Under the pieces are notes generated by a model. It was not told the DNA's origin and ran no database searches. It worked only from the letters and a program-made list of their open reading frames with translations. The position numbers were made by a program, and so were the translations under genes. Shown piece after piece: positions 35,331 to 46,354 of a stretch of 64,000 nt of DNA (positions within the stretch are counted from its first letter, which is position 1; every line of letters begins with the position of its first letter). Source of the DNA: Proteles cristata cristata (Eukaryota > Chordata > Mammalia > Carnivora > Hyaenidae); the NCBI GenBank assembly GCA_017311185.1, contig JAESUZ010002878.1, positions 62,001-126,000 of the forward strand. The letters run 5' to 3'.

Positions 35331-36000
35331 CTTTAGAGCATATGCAGTCAGTCCTTAAATAAATGGCCATAAAGGACAAGGGACTGCAAGCGGTACCCCC
35401 CTCCCCCCACGTAAGGTGCCAAAGATTGAGGAACCCAACACTGACACAAATAATTTGAAGAAAACATACCCATATGTGATTGAGGTCCACTTAAGGACTT
35501 GTTTTTTTTTTTCTTTTTAATAGGACTATCCTGGTAGTTGAGTCTAAGTAGAGCATTGGAAAAACTTCCTAATCCTGGGGAGAGAACAGAGTGACATCAA
35601 TTCTTCCTACATGTATCTCAGAATACTTGTATCGAAAGACACATTTATTAAAAACACCATGAAAATTGTTTACTTAATAATTAACCTATATTTTAAATGC
35701 ATATGCTGCAATTTAGGTTTCTAAGTATAAAACTGGTATTTAAAACAATAGAAAATACAGAAAACACCAACAGTAATGCTAACTTTAAATTTTGTGGAGA
35801 ATATATGATAAGATTAGAAAGATTCTAATATCACTGTATGGTACAAAACAATCTTAATGATTTGAATGTCAGGTACCAGTTAATAATTAAGCTGCCAATG
35901 TCCAACTTCCTTAAAAATTATAATGACTTTCTTTTCCCCAGTGGGGTCTGCTCTGTGCAAGAATGTTCAATAATGGGAGGCTGGTGAGATATTTCTTCTG
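35331..36000. other. Unique sequence
   Basis: Nothing recognised. Confidence 0.4.
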
Positions 36001-36003
36001 TTT

Positions 36004-36169
36004 TTCCTTCCTTCCTTCCTTCCTTCCTTCCTTCCTTCCTTCCTTCCTTCCTCCTTCATTCCTCCTTCCTCCTTCCTTCCTCCTTCCTTCCTCCTTTCTT
36101 CCTCCTTCCTTCCTTCCTTCCTCCTTCCTTCCTTCCTTCCTTCCTTCCTTCCTTCCTTCCTTCCTTTCC
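36004..36169. repeat. (TTCC)n / (CCTT)n tetranucleotide array
   Basis: About 165 bp of TTCC units, pure in the first 45 bp, then interrupted by CTCC variants, then pure again. On the minus strand it yields a GRKE-type low-complexity ORF (35911-36267). It is a polypyrimidine:polypurine tract and can form triplex (H-) DNA. Confidence 0.95.
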
Positions 36170-37367
36170 ATTTTTTCTTTCCCCTCCTCTCCTCCCCCTT
36201 CAGGTAAACTGGTAAGCATGGTTTTTAATCTCTTCAATTTTGAAAAGAATGACAAGAGGCATGTCAAGTGGAACTAGAAGTACATTGTATTCTCTACACT
36301 GGGAACATTTGATTGTATATATCATTATGCGGGTCTTTTTCAGAAATGTCCTTCAAAAATTTGCATCTTGGTGTGTACTTTAACAATTTCCTACCTATTA
36401 TAACTCAGTGCCTCAGTCAAAGCTTCCAAGTTAATACCTGATAATATGCGTAGAGCTTGTTTTTTAAATCTTAATACAATCCTCTATTTTATCATTAAGG
36501 AGTAGAGGTAGCAATCATGGTATGTTATGTTCCTCATTCCATTAATGCCTTTTAATTATTGTAGTATATGCAGATATTTCTGTGACAGTTTTTAATGTTT
36601 TCCATTTACCCAATACATGTATTTTGACAATCGTTTTCATCTAATTACAAGCATCACTTCAAGGTTCCTTTCCTGAGACTATCACTGACTTTCAAGACAA
36701 AATCTAAATAACACAAAAAGAACAATCTCTTTAGATACTAAAAATAGAATGTCTCAGGTTATGCAAACTACTATACTTTTATTTGCTCTTCTATTTTTTC
36801 TTTAATTATTTTGGAAAAATGAATACACAAATTAAAGCAAAATTTAATAAACAAAGTGCTTCATTTCCTTAATTTTTTATTTATCATTTTACATATACCA
36901 CTGAGAAAGAAAAATCCTGCCAATAGGAGTATGGCACACTATCCATTATAAGACTCAACTTAATGTCACATGTTAAAATGTAAATAAATATGCAGTTGAT
37001 AAATCAATAAAATGTTGTATTTTTTAACAATGAATAACTAATGATAATTCCCAGATCATTTTCATGAGTTGTCTTAATTGAAATCTTCACATTTCCAAAA
37101 TACGTTAAATATATTTTTAAACATTATAAAATAAACATACATGTATCATTAAGTCTTATTAAATTATTTGATTTTTCATAAGTAATTCATGCATAATATT
37201 GTTTAATGTCTCATATTTACCATTCGGGTGTCATAGATAGTGATTTCACTGCCTTAAGAAAAATGCCCTGTCCTTTGCTTATTCAATCTGTCCATCTTCC
37301 TGCACTGGTAACCACTGATTCATTTATTATAACTATAGCATTGACTATTTAAGAATGCCATCTGCAG
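36170..37367. other. Unique AT-rich sequence
   Basis: No recognised element. Confidence 0.4.
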
Positions 37368-37369
37368 TA

Positions 37370-37600
37370 AAACCTTGGATTGAGAGTGATTTGTTCTGCG
37401 AGTGTTCTGCAAGACAAGCAAACATTTCCAGTAAATTTTAACTTGATAAGCAAGCAATATCTTGCCAAGTGAATAGTACATGATGCCAAATGTCATATGA
37501 TCACAACCGAGCCAATAGTTCTTGAAATTCACTTTGATATACAAGTGCTTTGAATTACAAGCATGTTTCTGGAGTGGATTATGCTCGCAAACCAAGGTTT
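37370..37600. mobile_element. Mariner-like MITE (non-autonomous DNA transposon)
   Basis: Terminal inverted repeats AAACCTTGGATTGAGAG (left) and CTCGCAAACCAAGGTTT (right) bound 231 bp and are flanked by TA on each side (37368-37369 and 37601-37602), the Tc1/mariner target. The interior includes GAGTGTTCTGCAAGACAAGC and TTTTAACTTGATAAGCAAGC and has no transposase ORF. The right TIR matches the implied consensus better than the left. The family name cannot be fixed without a database. Confidence 0.75.
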
Positions 37601-37602
37601 TA

Positions 37603-39590
37603 TTATAATTGGAATCATGTTTTCAGACAGGATCTTTTCACTTAGTAGTATGCATTTGCAATTTACTCGTATGGTTTTTTTTGTTTTGTTTTTTTTTTTT
37701 TTGCTTTGATAGTTCTTCTTAAAGTTCTTATCAAGTGACAGTATGCTGTATAGGTGTACCACAGTTTATGTATCCATTTGTGTATGAGGGCCATCTTGGT
37801 TTCTTCTAGTGTTTGGCTATTATAAATAAAGCTTCATTAAACATTTGTATGTAGGTTTACGTACGTGCAGAAGTTTCAAAATTAGTCAAGTCTTTGTCTA
37901 AGAGTAGTATTGCTGTATTATACAGGGAGGCTATGATTAGCTGTGTAAGAAACTGCAAAACTGCCTTCCAAAAGGGCTGTTTCATTTTGCATTCCCACCA
38001 GCAGAGAGTGAGAGTTTCTCTTGTTCCATATCCTCACAAGTATTTGGAACTCTCATTGTTTTTCTTAAATTTAGCCATTCAAATAGGCATCTTGCAGCAT
38101 ATCAATGTGGTTTTAATTTGTAATTTCCCAATTTAAAAAAAATTGAAGATCTTTCCATATTACTGTTTCTAACGTGTATATGTTTTTTTGTTGCGGTATC
38201 TTTTCAAAATATTTGCATTTAAAACATTTTGGCTCTTTGTTTCCTTATTCCTAAGTGTGAAGAGTTCTTGATAAGTGTTAGATACAAATTCTTTACTAGA
38301 TATGATTTTTGCAAATGTCTCCTAGTCTGTGACTTGCTGATTCATACTTTTGCTAGTATCATTTTGAAGAGCCATATTTTAAAGTTTATCATTAATTCCA
38401 AAGCATCAAATTGTTTATTGATTATGCTACTGTTGCATAAGAAAACTCTAAAAGCCAAGATCTTGAAGATTTTCTTCACTATGTTCCACATTTTCTTTTC
38501 TTTTAAAAAAAAAATTAATGTTTTATTCATTTCTGAGAAAGAGAGAGACAGCGTGAGCAGGGGAGGGTCAGAGAGAGGGGGAGGTACAGAATCTGAAGCA
38601 GGCTCCAGGCTCTGAGCTGTCAGCACAGAGCCCGACGTGGGGCTCGAACCCAGGAACCATGAGATCTTGACCTGAGCCGAAGTCAGATGCTTAACTGGCT
38701 GAGCCACCCAGGTGCCCCTGTTCTACATTTTCTAAATGAAGTTTTATACTTTTACATTTTTGATATATTCTGAACTAATTTTTTATGTAAGTTATAGGTG
38801 CATTTTTTCCTTATGGACTTCTAATTACTCAGCCTATGTTGAAAAGACTATCATTGCTTGATTAAATTACCCATACTACTATATGAAAGATCATTTGACT
38901 ATATTTTATATTTTTTATTGGTACTCTATTCAATTTTTTCTTTTCCAATGTCACATAATCTTAATAACAGTAGCTTATAGTAATTCTTGAAATTTTGTGT
39001 ATGAATCTTCCAGATTTGTTGTTGATTAGTATCTGTTGACTACTTTTGTTGTTTGTTTTTTTTTTCTTTTCTATTCTAGTTATTTTTTTTCCATTGCATT
39101 TCTGTTTGAGAAGTTACTACTGACCTATCTCAAGCTCAGAAATTCTGTACTCAGTTGTATGTATCTACTCATAAATTGTTGAAAGGCATTTTTCATTTCT
39201 TGACTTTTTTTTTAATTTCTCACATTCTCTTTTGACTCTTTAATAGAATTCTATCTGTTTATATTACCCATCTATTCACAGAGTTCTTAATATGTTAATC
39301 CTACTTACTTTAAATTCTCCAGCATGTAACGCCGATATCTTTGTCATGTATGAACCTGGTTCTAATATTTGCTTTGTATCTTTCCCCTATGTTTTTTCTC
39401 GCTTTTTTGTATTTCTGGTAATTTTTGTTATTGTTGAAAGCTGGACATGAGGTATTGGGTAATAGTAACTGAGTAAATAGGCCTCTATTGTGAGGATTTT
39501 TGTGTATTTGGGTAGGAGTTTGGCTTTGTTTGATGATTGCTGTAGCTGTGTCGCAGACTATGAGTCTGGAGTTCTCTCTTGTCCGGTAAT
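37603..39590 (-). mobile_element. Old L1, antisense, interrupted by a SINE
   Basis: Antisense ORF2 landmarks appear in order: GGCTATTATAAATAAAGCTT, TTTTGCATTCCCACCAGCAG, TTTAGCCATTCAAATAGGCA, TCTTGAAATTTTGTGTATGA (SINE removed). More diverged T-rich L1 sequence runs to about 39590. The mariner MITE ends just before its left edge. A further L1-like patch at about 40850-41075 may be the same element beyond the LTR insertion. No frame survives. Confidence 0.75.
38497..38718 (-). mobile_element. CAN-type SINE inside the old L1
   Basis: Near-consensus antisense copy (GACGTGGGGCTCGAACCCAG; GAGCCACCCAGGTGCCCC). The TSD is TGTTCCACATTTTCT (38482-38496) and TGTTCTACATTTTCT (38719-38733), one mismatch. 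The L1 sequence continues on both sides. Confidence 0.95.
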
Positions 39591-39599
39591 GGCGCAGAT

Positions 39600-40371
39600 G
39601 CAAAACTGAATACTAGAGGCTGATGTCCAGGAGGAGACAAGAGCCCTGAACAGGGGTTTCATCTCCATCTTTATTGAGTTCACAAGATATCACGCACCTG
39701 GTGAATGTGAAGAAAGCACAAGACATTACCCACATGATAAACATGAAGAAAACATAGGAAAAAAATCTTACACATGCGAATGTGGAGAAAACAGTCAGAC
39801 TAATCATTAACTTGTGTGTGTAAGAAGGAAAGGGTCTGGGGGTCAAATGCAGTTTGTGATAAAAGTACAATAATATATTGGCCTCAGATGGAAAGTAACT
39901 TCCTGTAGGCAATATAACAAGTTACTTGTGGTTCCATTGCAACATCTCTCTCACTAACCTCATGCACTTTTTTTTTAAAGGTTTTTTTTAAAGGTTTTTT
40001 ATTTATTTCTAGGAGAGAGAGAGAGAGAGAGAGCATGAGCAGGGGAGGGTCAGAGAAAGAGGCAGTCACAGACTGAAACAGGCTCCAGGCTCTGAGCTGG
40101 CAGTCAGCACAGAACCCGATGCCGGGCCCGTACCCACAACTGCGAGATCATGACCTAAGTGAAAATCAGACGCCCAACCGACTAAGCCACCCAGGCGCCC
40201 CTAACATCGTGCACTTTTGACGTGTGGTGGAGGCTTCCATCCTAAGCCTTTTCCCAACCCATTTATGTAAGTAGAACCGGTTTCCCACATAACTGTAGAT
40301 GCCAGAGACTTTGGGCTTCCCAATATATTTTTTACACAAGAAGGCTGGGTCTTGCAGGTCTTTTCCCTACA
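39600..40371 (-). mobile_element. Probable solo LTR of an endogenous retrovirus, split by a SINE
   Basis: Read on the minus strand, the sequence begins TGTAGGGAAAAGACC at 40371. It carries an AATAAA poly-A signal (complement of 39670-39675) in GTGAACTCAATAAAGATGG, followed by a short U5-like stretch with CCTGTTCAGGGCTCTTGTCT. No gag, pol or env sequence is attached. The exact 3' edge and TSD were not found, so boundaries and class are uncertain. The SINE at 39972-40200 was inserted later. Confidence 0.4.
39972..40200 (-). mobile_element. CAN-type SINE of the CTTAGG subfamily
   Basis: Antisense copy with TAGGAGAGAGA, AGGCAGTCACAGACTGAAAC, CTGGCAGTCAGCACAGA and GATCATGACCTAAG, the same set of variants as the copies at 7307 and 14056. 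The TSD is CTAACCTCATGCACTTTT (39954-39971) and CTAACATCGTGCACTTTT (40201-40218), two mismatches. Confidence 0.95.
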
Positions 40372-42067
40372 ATCTACTATTATGGAATTGGAATCTTGTC
40401 TGTGTGGAATGGAGGGGGAACATTCTAAAATTTTAAGACCAAATCCCAGTCATTTTGTCGGCCTATTTTTTGACTTCTGAAGTTTACAAATGTGTCTTCT
40501 ATATAAGAAGATACAGAAGGATACCTTTACTAAGATAAGAAGATTACAGAAGGGTAGATTTGGAGGAATACTCTTCACCCAACTTGAATAATGCTCCAGT
40601 AAAATTGTTTTTCCCTGGAGCATACGCTCTAGACATGTTCACAAGGATTACTCTCCCCTTCCTCTTGCCAAGGCCATGGGATCTTGCTCAGAGCTTCACT
40701 GTAAGAAACAGGTGGAGATCCTCGAGGTAAAACCCATGCAAGTTTGGGCACTGTCAGGACTGCATTCCCCAGAGATTAGTTATGTTCCTGCAATACCAAA
40801 TTCAGTCTGCAGCAATTAAATAAATTTCTGCATAACTGTTCTTAGCTAGATGGTGGGTTTGGCAATTACTGGTTCAGGTAAGCAGATCTTGGCTGTAATT
40901 CTCTGGATTTTTTGTCTTCTTTCTGAATTTCAAAGCTGTGCTTTGCCCTGTAAGCCATGTCATCTGATAGGGCTAAAAAAGTTGTGGACTTTCAGTGTGT
41001 CCAGATTTTTCTTGTTGCAAAGATAGCAGTGACAGATTCCAAGTTCCTTACACATCAGAACTAAAACCAAAAGTCTTGAGCTTTGGGTTTTAGTGCCAAA
41101 AAGAATAAAAAGGTATTAGTGTTTATACCTTGTCTATACGCATCATGTGCCAGAAGCTGGTTATTTTCTGACCCTCAGCATTTGTTCACGTGTAAAATAA
41201 AATATCTGGTTGCATAGCCAAGTGATAGGAGTGTTTACATCTAGCGTCGAAATGAAGAATAGTGTGATTTGATTGGCAAATACTGCCAGAAAACTGTTAC
41301 GATTTTTTTAAACATTGTCTGTCAATAGCGTTGAAAATATGTATCAATCTTGTTTATAGTATTGTACATCCTGTGAGGATGATGAATAATAGATCACCAA
41401 TACAAAACTAAACCCCCCAATTTTAAAGGTGTTAGTGACTCCTTTGACATTTTTCTGATGTGTAATTGTATAAAATGAACTTTGCATGCTCATTTGTTAG
41501 CAAAAGTAGATTCATCTCTTTGAGTATTTATGTTCATTATGTGAATTTATGGCATTACTTTTGATTGCTTTTGTTAGTATTCCCTTTACCATTTTCCAAT
41601 TAAGTAAATAAAACTTTGAACAATTAAAGCATTTATATAGTTAAGACATAAAGTACAGTGCAATAGATACATTTAACAAAAGTAAGGAATAGCTTGACAA
41701 ACATGGAAAAATACAGTAGCAGGTTTATTGTGAATGTAATTGTATGTTTTCTGAGTACTATTTTCAGTTATGATTAACTTTGCTTTTCAGATTAGTGACA
41801 TGAACCCATTCTTTTGTAGTCTTAATTTTCCTTTTTAATGACAAGAAAACTGAAGAAAACCTGATGGATAACTAGGAATAATCAGAAACAAGTACACTTT
41901 GGTTTAATTGGAATTAAATAATGTCTTCATACAAATTCATATAATTAAGATTAAAATTCCCCACAGGTATGCTAAACAGATATGTTGGAAATATTTGAAC
42001 TTTTATCTCTAAGGCAGCATAGTGCAATAAAAGTAAGTCATATATTTGATAGATAATAGATGTACCT
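40372..42067. other. Mostly unrecognised sequence, possibly old L1 at its left
   Basis: About 40850-41075 (GCTGTAATTCTCTGGATTTT, AAAGCTGTGCTTTGCCCTGT) resembles an old antisense L1 5' region. The remainder is AT-rich and unrecognised. Confidence 0.35.
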
Positions 42068-42073
42068 ATATAC

Positions 42074-42077
<4 letters not shown>

Positions 42078-42108
<31 letters not shown>
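42078..42108. repeat. (TA)n microsatellite
   Basis: Uninterrupted TA repeat of about 15 units, preceded by TACATATACA. Likely polymorphic. Confidence 0.9.
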
Positions 42109-42109
42109 C

Positions 42110-43095
42110 TGAACAAGACTAAATTGGTCTCCAAGTTAAAACCTCTTTTTACCACAGTTTAGAAGAATAATTATACTAAAATAGTTAAAACCTTACCCTG
42201 GGAAAAATATAAGAAGTAACCTAAGTAATAAGAAGTAACCTTTTTTAGTAAATACCTGCTTATTTAGTTATATGCATCAATAAAAATTAATATTACCACA
42301 CATTTTGGTAGCAGGCAACAAATGTACTATTTGGTTCAATAATGATTTTTCAGGTAAAAATACAGATTTTTAAATATTGTTCTTAGCTATTTTTTAGTAA
42401 TGTATTGGTTAGAAAATTTGATTTCCAAAAACCTTGACCTTGTTGGTAATAGATACTGAGAAGATTTGAGGTCATGTAGTTAGTTTTGAATGTATCACAC
42501 ACCCATCTGCTTCTCCATCTGGCAGGAGACACAGAAGTGTTATGTACATTCTTCTCACCAATACCCTGATTGTTAGCTTCCTGCTGATAGCCTTCGTGTA
42601 AGCTTCATTGAGTAATTATTTCAGGCAGAAAACAACCAACCCACATGTTCAAGAATAATCACTAGTTCAATTAACTAACCAGAAGCAGCTGATATTTTAG
42701 TGTCCACGAGTAGAAATGATTTCAATTTCGGCAGCACTTCAATGAAAATATTTAGATAGCAGATGTGCTATTTTGTACCTTCAGAGTGTAGAAAATAAAA
42801 ATAAACATGACATATATAACAAAATATAGTAAATGATGAGTAGTTCTTTAAAACTTGTTATTTCTCTTTAGGTTTTAGATTTTAAAGTGATGTAAATGCA
42901 CAAATATTATTAAGATATGTTCATCAATATTTTTTAAGTCTGCATTAAAAAACTTTGTCACTGATCTGGTTAGTATTAAAACATACTTTAATAATATCTA
43001 TTATAATTTAGAAATCTAAAACATCTTGTATATTTGTATTAGTGGATTTAAATATAAAAATATTTTTACAAACACAGTCTAAGTAATATACATAT
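42110..43095. other. Unique AT-rich sequence
   Basis: No recognised element. Confidence 0.4.
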
Positions 43096-43110
43096 TTGAG
43101 TATTTAATTC

Positions 43111-43323
43111 TTCTTTTGTTGTTGTGTTTTAGAGAGAGAGAATGTGGTGGGGAGGAGTAGAGAGGAGACAGATGCGCATGGGCGCGAGGCAGGGAATCTT
43201 AGGCAGGCCTCATGCCCAGTGTAGAACCTGTTGCAGGGCTCCTCCATCTCATGACTGATACTATGCGTGACCTGAACCAAAATCAAGAGTTGGACACTTA
43301 ACCAACTGAGCCACCTAGGTGCC
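43111..43323 (-). mobile_element. Old CAN-type SINE with 15-bp TSD
   Basis: TTTTGTTGTTGTGTTTTAGA tail, CATGCCCAGTGTAGAACCTG body of the older type, CAAGAGTTGGACACTTAACC, and head ending GAGCCACCTAGGTGCC. The flanks TTGAGTATTTAATTC (43096-43110) and TTGAGTGTTTAATTC (43324-43338) are a TSD with one mismatch. Confidence 0.93.
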
Positions 43324-43514
43324 TTGAGTGTTTAATTCCTAATGTATTTTATGCAGTATGGTTTATTTTGAAATCCTAACTGGTTTTTTATTTAATATCC
43401 ATTTCTAAATAGTGAATTAATACTGCCAATGTGCTGAGCTTTTTGTTTTAAAAAAATACGTGTTCTTTTCCGTATATACCCTTCTCAGGGATTCAAATAG
43501 GAGGCATAATGTAT

Positions 43515-44145
43515 TTAAGTTTTTATTTAAATTCCAGCTAATGTACAGTGTAATATTAGTTTCAGGTATACAATAGAGTGATTCAGCATTTCCATACTTT
43601 ACCTGGTGTTTCTCACAAGTGCACTCCTCAATCCCCTTCACCTGATTCCCCCATCCTCCGCGTCCCCCACCCCAGAAACCATCATATTGTTCTCTGTAGT
43701 TAAGAGTCTTTTCCTTTGTTTGTCTCTCTTTTCCCCTCACATGTTCATTTGTTTTGTTTCTTAAATTTCACATCTGAATGCAATCATGTATAGTATATTT
43801 CTTTCTCTGACTGACTAATTTTGCTTAGCATAATACTCTCTAGCTCCATCCATGTCATTGCAAATGGCAAGATTCCGTTCATTTTTATGGCTGAGTAATA
43901 TTCCATTGTATATATTACCACCTCTTCTTTCTCCATTCATCAAAGAATACTTAGGCTGTTTCTATAATTTGGCTATTCTAAATAATGCTACTAAGGCATA
44001 GAGGTGCATGTATCTCTTTGAATTAGTATTTTTGTATTCTTTGTGTAAATAGTAACACTATTGCTGGATCCTAGGGTATTTCTCATTTTCACTTTTTGAG
44101 GACCCTCCATAATATATACATTTTTTGAAGCTATACCAATTAATT
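43515..44145 (-). mobile_element. Carnivore-type L1 3' end, antisense, 5'-truncated
   Basis: The left edge has the typical reversed 3' end (TTTTTATTTAAATTCCAGCT, ATGTACAGTGTAATATTAGT). ORF2 C-terminal sequence follows (CTGACTGACTAATTTTGCTT; TGGCTGAGTAATATTCCATT). It stops near ACCAATTAATTT. The frames are broken, and it is shorter than 0.7 kb. Confidence 0.85.
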
Positions 44146-44149
44146 TAAA

Positions 44150-45130
44150 ATGTTTATAAAACAATTATACTGAATGAGTGATGCTATTGTAAAATACTCA
44201 AAGGCGAAGCATCTTAATGCCTTTAAAATATTTATTTATAATCACATGCACAAAGAAACACTATTGCAAATGCATCCTTTCTATTACCTATTACATTCCC
44301 CAATGGTAATTACATAAAATAATTAATAATATTTAATTCATTTAATTTATCTTACACAAACCATACTATACAAACTGGTAGCTGATGTAATTTGCTAGTA
44401 AGGTTGTAGCCTTCCATATAAGATGAGAAAGCAAAGTCCATAGGTGACAATGTACGAGAAAAGTATCTTGAACTTCAAATGCTCATCAGTATGTGCTCAG
44501 AATAAATTAGAAAAATTAAGAAAAAGTTAACAAGCAAAATTAATTCCAAGTAATTCTTACAATAATGTAATTATAAATTTTAGGCGATAAGAGTAATGTA
44601 TACTTATTACAAAAAAACATGGAAAACTGTGAAAATACAAAGAAAAAATCACACTCATCTCAAATTACTATATATCTTCTGTGTCTCTGTAATAAATATA
44701 ATTTCTCTGTTTTAATCTTTTAACCCCTTATTTCATTTAATATTAATTTATGAGTATTGGGTATTGAGATTTGTCTTAATGAATCTCACTTATAAAAGAT
44801 TTTCAGGAACTACTTATAATCTCAGTATTATTTTATCTCAATTATTTTTTAATGTCTTTGTTTTAAATCTGTAATTTCTGACTATTGAATCACTGATATA
44901 AATAATACTAAATGCACTTTCTGAATGTCTTTAATAGTTTCCTCAGAGCAGATTTAAATGTGTTACCCATTCAAATGGTCTCTAATTTTTCATACAGTTC
45001 TTGTTGCCTCTGTCAGGTTATCTGTGAAAAATTGCTGCCAACAGTCAACATCCTCTTCATTTGTATCTTTTCACAAAATATTCTCTGGATTGTTTCTTGG
45101 GTTTATATGGCAATTTAAATATTGTTGAGT
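44150..45130. other. Unique AT-rich sequence
   Basis: No recognised element. The 68-codon frame at 44912-45118 is unexplained. Confidence 0.4.
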
Positions 45131-45272
45131 TTCATGGGGTACCTGTGTGGCTCAATTGGTTAAACATTCAACTCTTGATTTCGACTCAGATCATGAACTC
45201 AGGGTTGTGAGACTGAGCCTAATGTTTGGCTCCATGCTGGGCATGGAGCCTGCTTAAGATTCTCTCCCTCTC

Positions 45273-46239
45273 AAAGATAGTTGCAGATGACATATCATAT
45301 AAAGGACTAGTATCCAAAATCTATAAGGAACTCACCAAACTCCACACCCAAAAAACAAATAATCCAGTGAATAGGCAGAAAACATGAACAGACACTTCCC
45401 CAAAGAGGACATCCAGATGGCCAACAGACCCATGAAACGATGCTCAGCATCCCTCCTCATCAGGGAAATACAAGTCAAAACCACACTGAGATACCACCTC
45501 ACTCCAGTCAGAGTGGCTAAAACGAACAAATCAGGAGACTCTACATACTGGCAAGGATGTGGAGAAATGGGCACCCTCCTATGCTGTTGGTGGGAATGGA
45601 AACTGGTGCAGCCCCTCTGGAAAACAGTGTGGAGTTTCCTAAAAAAATTAACAGTAGAACTCCCCTATGACCCAGCAATAGCACTGCTAGCAAATTATCC
45701 AAGGGATCTAGGAGTGCTAACGCATAGGGGCACATGGACCCCAATGTCCATAGCAGCACTCTCAACAATAGCCAAAACGTGGAAAGAGCCTAAGTGTCCA
45801 TCAACTGATGAATGGATCAAGATGTGGTTTATCTATACAATGGAATACTGCATGACAATGAGAAAGAATGAAATCTGGTCATTTGTAGCAACACGGATGG
45901 ACCTTGAGGGTGTTATGCTGAGTTTAATAAGTCAGGCAGAGAATGGCAGATACCATATGTTTGCATGTATAGGTGGATTAGGAGGAACTTAATGGAGGAC
46001 CATGGGAGAGAAGAAGGGGAGAAATCTTTGGGGAGTGGGAGGGAGGCAAACCATGAGAGTCTCTTGAATGCTGAGAACAAACTGAGGTCTGATGGGGGGT
46101 GGGGAAGATGGGAAATGGGGTATGGGCATGGAGGAGGGCACTTGTGGGGATGAGCGCTGGGTGTTATATGGAAACCAACTTGACAATAAACTATTAAAAA
46201 TTTTTAAAAAATGACATAAAAGGCAGAATCTAAAAAGAA
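45273..46239 (+). mobile_element. 5'-truncated felid-type L1 inserted in a SINE
   Basis: A sense L1 3' fragment of 967 bp starts within ORF2 and ends in the 3' UTR (GGAAACCAACTTGACAATAA). The 14-bp TSD ATTCTCTCCCTCTC is perfect (45259-45272 and 46240-46253). After the first A-rich run (near 46195-46210) there is a further 21-bp stretch (46211-46231) and a second short A run, compatible with a brief 3' transduction. It is closely similar to the copy at 48690-49870. Confidence 0.92.
45384..45992 (+). pseudogene. L1 ORF2 C-terminal remnant, 202 codons open
   Basis: The longest uninterrupted L1 coding remnant here encodes the region after the reverse transcriptase up to the normal ORF2p end. Visible family segments include [37 protein letters not shown] and RMDLEGVMLSLISQAE. 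It lacks the endonuclease and reverse-transcriptase domains, so it has no activity. Relative to the copy at 48965 it has lost one Lys codon in the DEWIKKMW segment. Confidence 0.85.
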
Positions 46240-46290
46240 ATTCTCTCCCTCTCTCTTTCCCTCTGGCCCTGCCCCACTCATGCTCTCTCT

Positions 46291-46352
46291 CTAAATAAAT
46301 AAATAAATACATAAATACATAAATACATAAATAAATAAATACATAAATAAAA
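46291..46352. repeat. (AAAT)n / (AAATACAT)n expanded SINE tail
   Basis: The SINE tail has grown into alternating AAAT and ACAT tetranucleotides, a common origin of microsatellites. Confidence 0.9.
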
Positions 46353-46354
46353 TT

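Larger units (their letters stand above)
45136..46352 (+). mobile_element. CAN-type SINE split by an L1 insertion
   Basis: The head and body lie at 45136-45272 (GGGGTACCTGTGTGGCTCAA to ATTCTCTCCCTCTC). The rest resumes at 46240 (ATTCTCTCCCTCTCTCTTTC, CTGCCCCACTCATGCTC) with a tail expanded to (AAAT)n/(AAATACAT)n up to about 46352. Removing the L1 and one TSD copy restores an ordinary older-type SINE. Confidence 0.9.

Noticed and set aside
35911..36277. ORFs of 104 and 118 codons with Ser/Pro/Phe or Gly/Arg/Lys/Glu repeats
   Set aside because: They come from the TTCC microsatellite.
38229..38707. 121- and 128-codon ORFs on opposite strands
   Set aside because: Both run through the SINE at 38497-38718 and adjoining old L1. 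SINE sequence gives similar peptides (for example MAQ.VKHLTSAQVMISW) at many loci here.
45332..45768. Minus-strand ORFs of 75-80 codons across the L1
   Set aside because: They are antisense shadows of the L1 ORF2 remnant.
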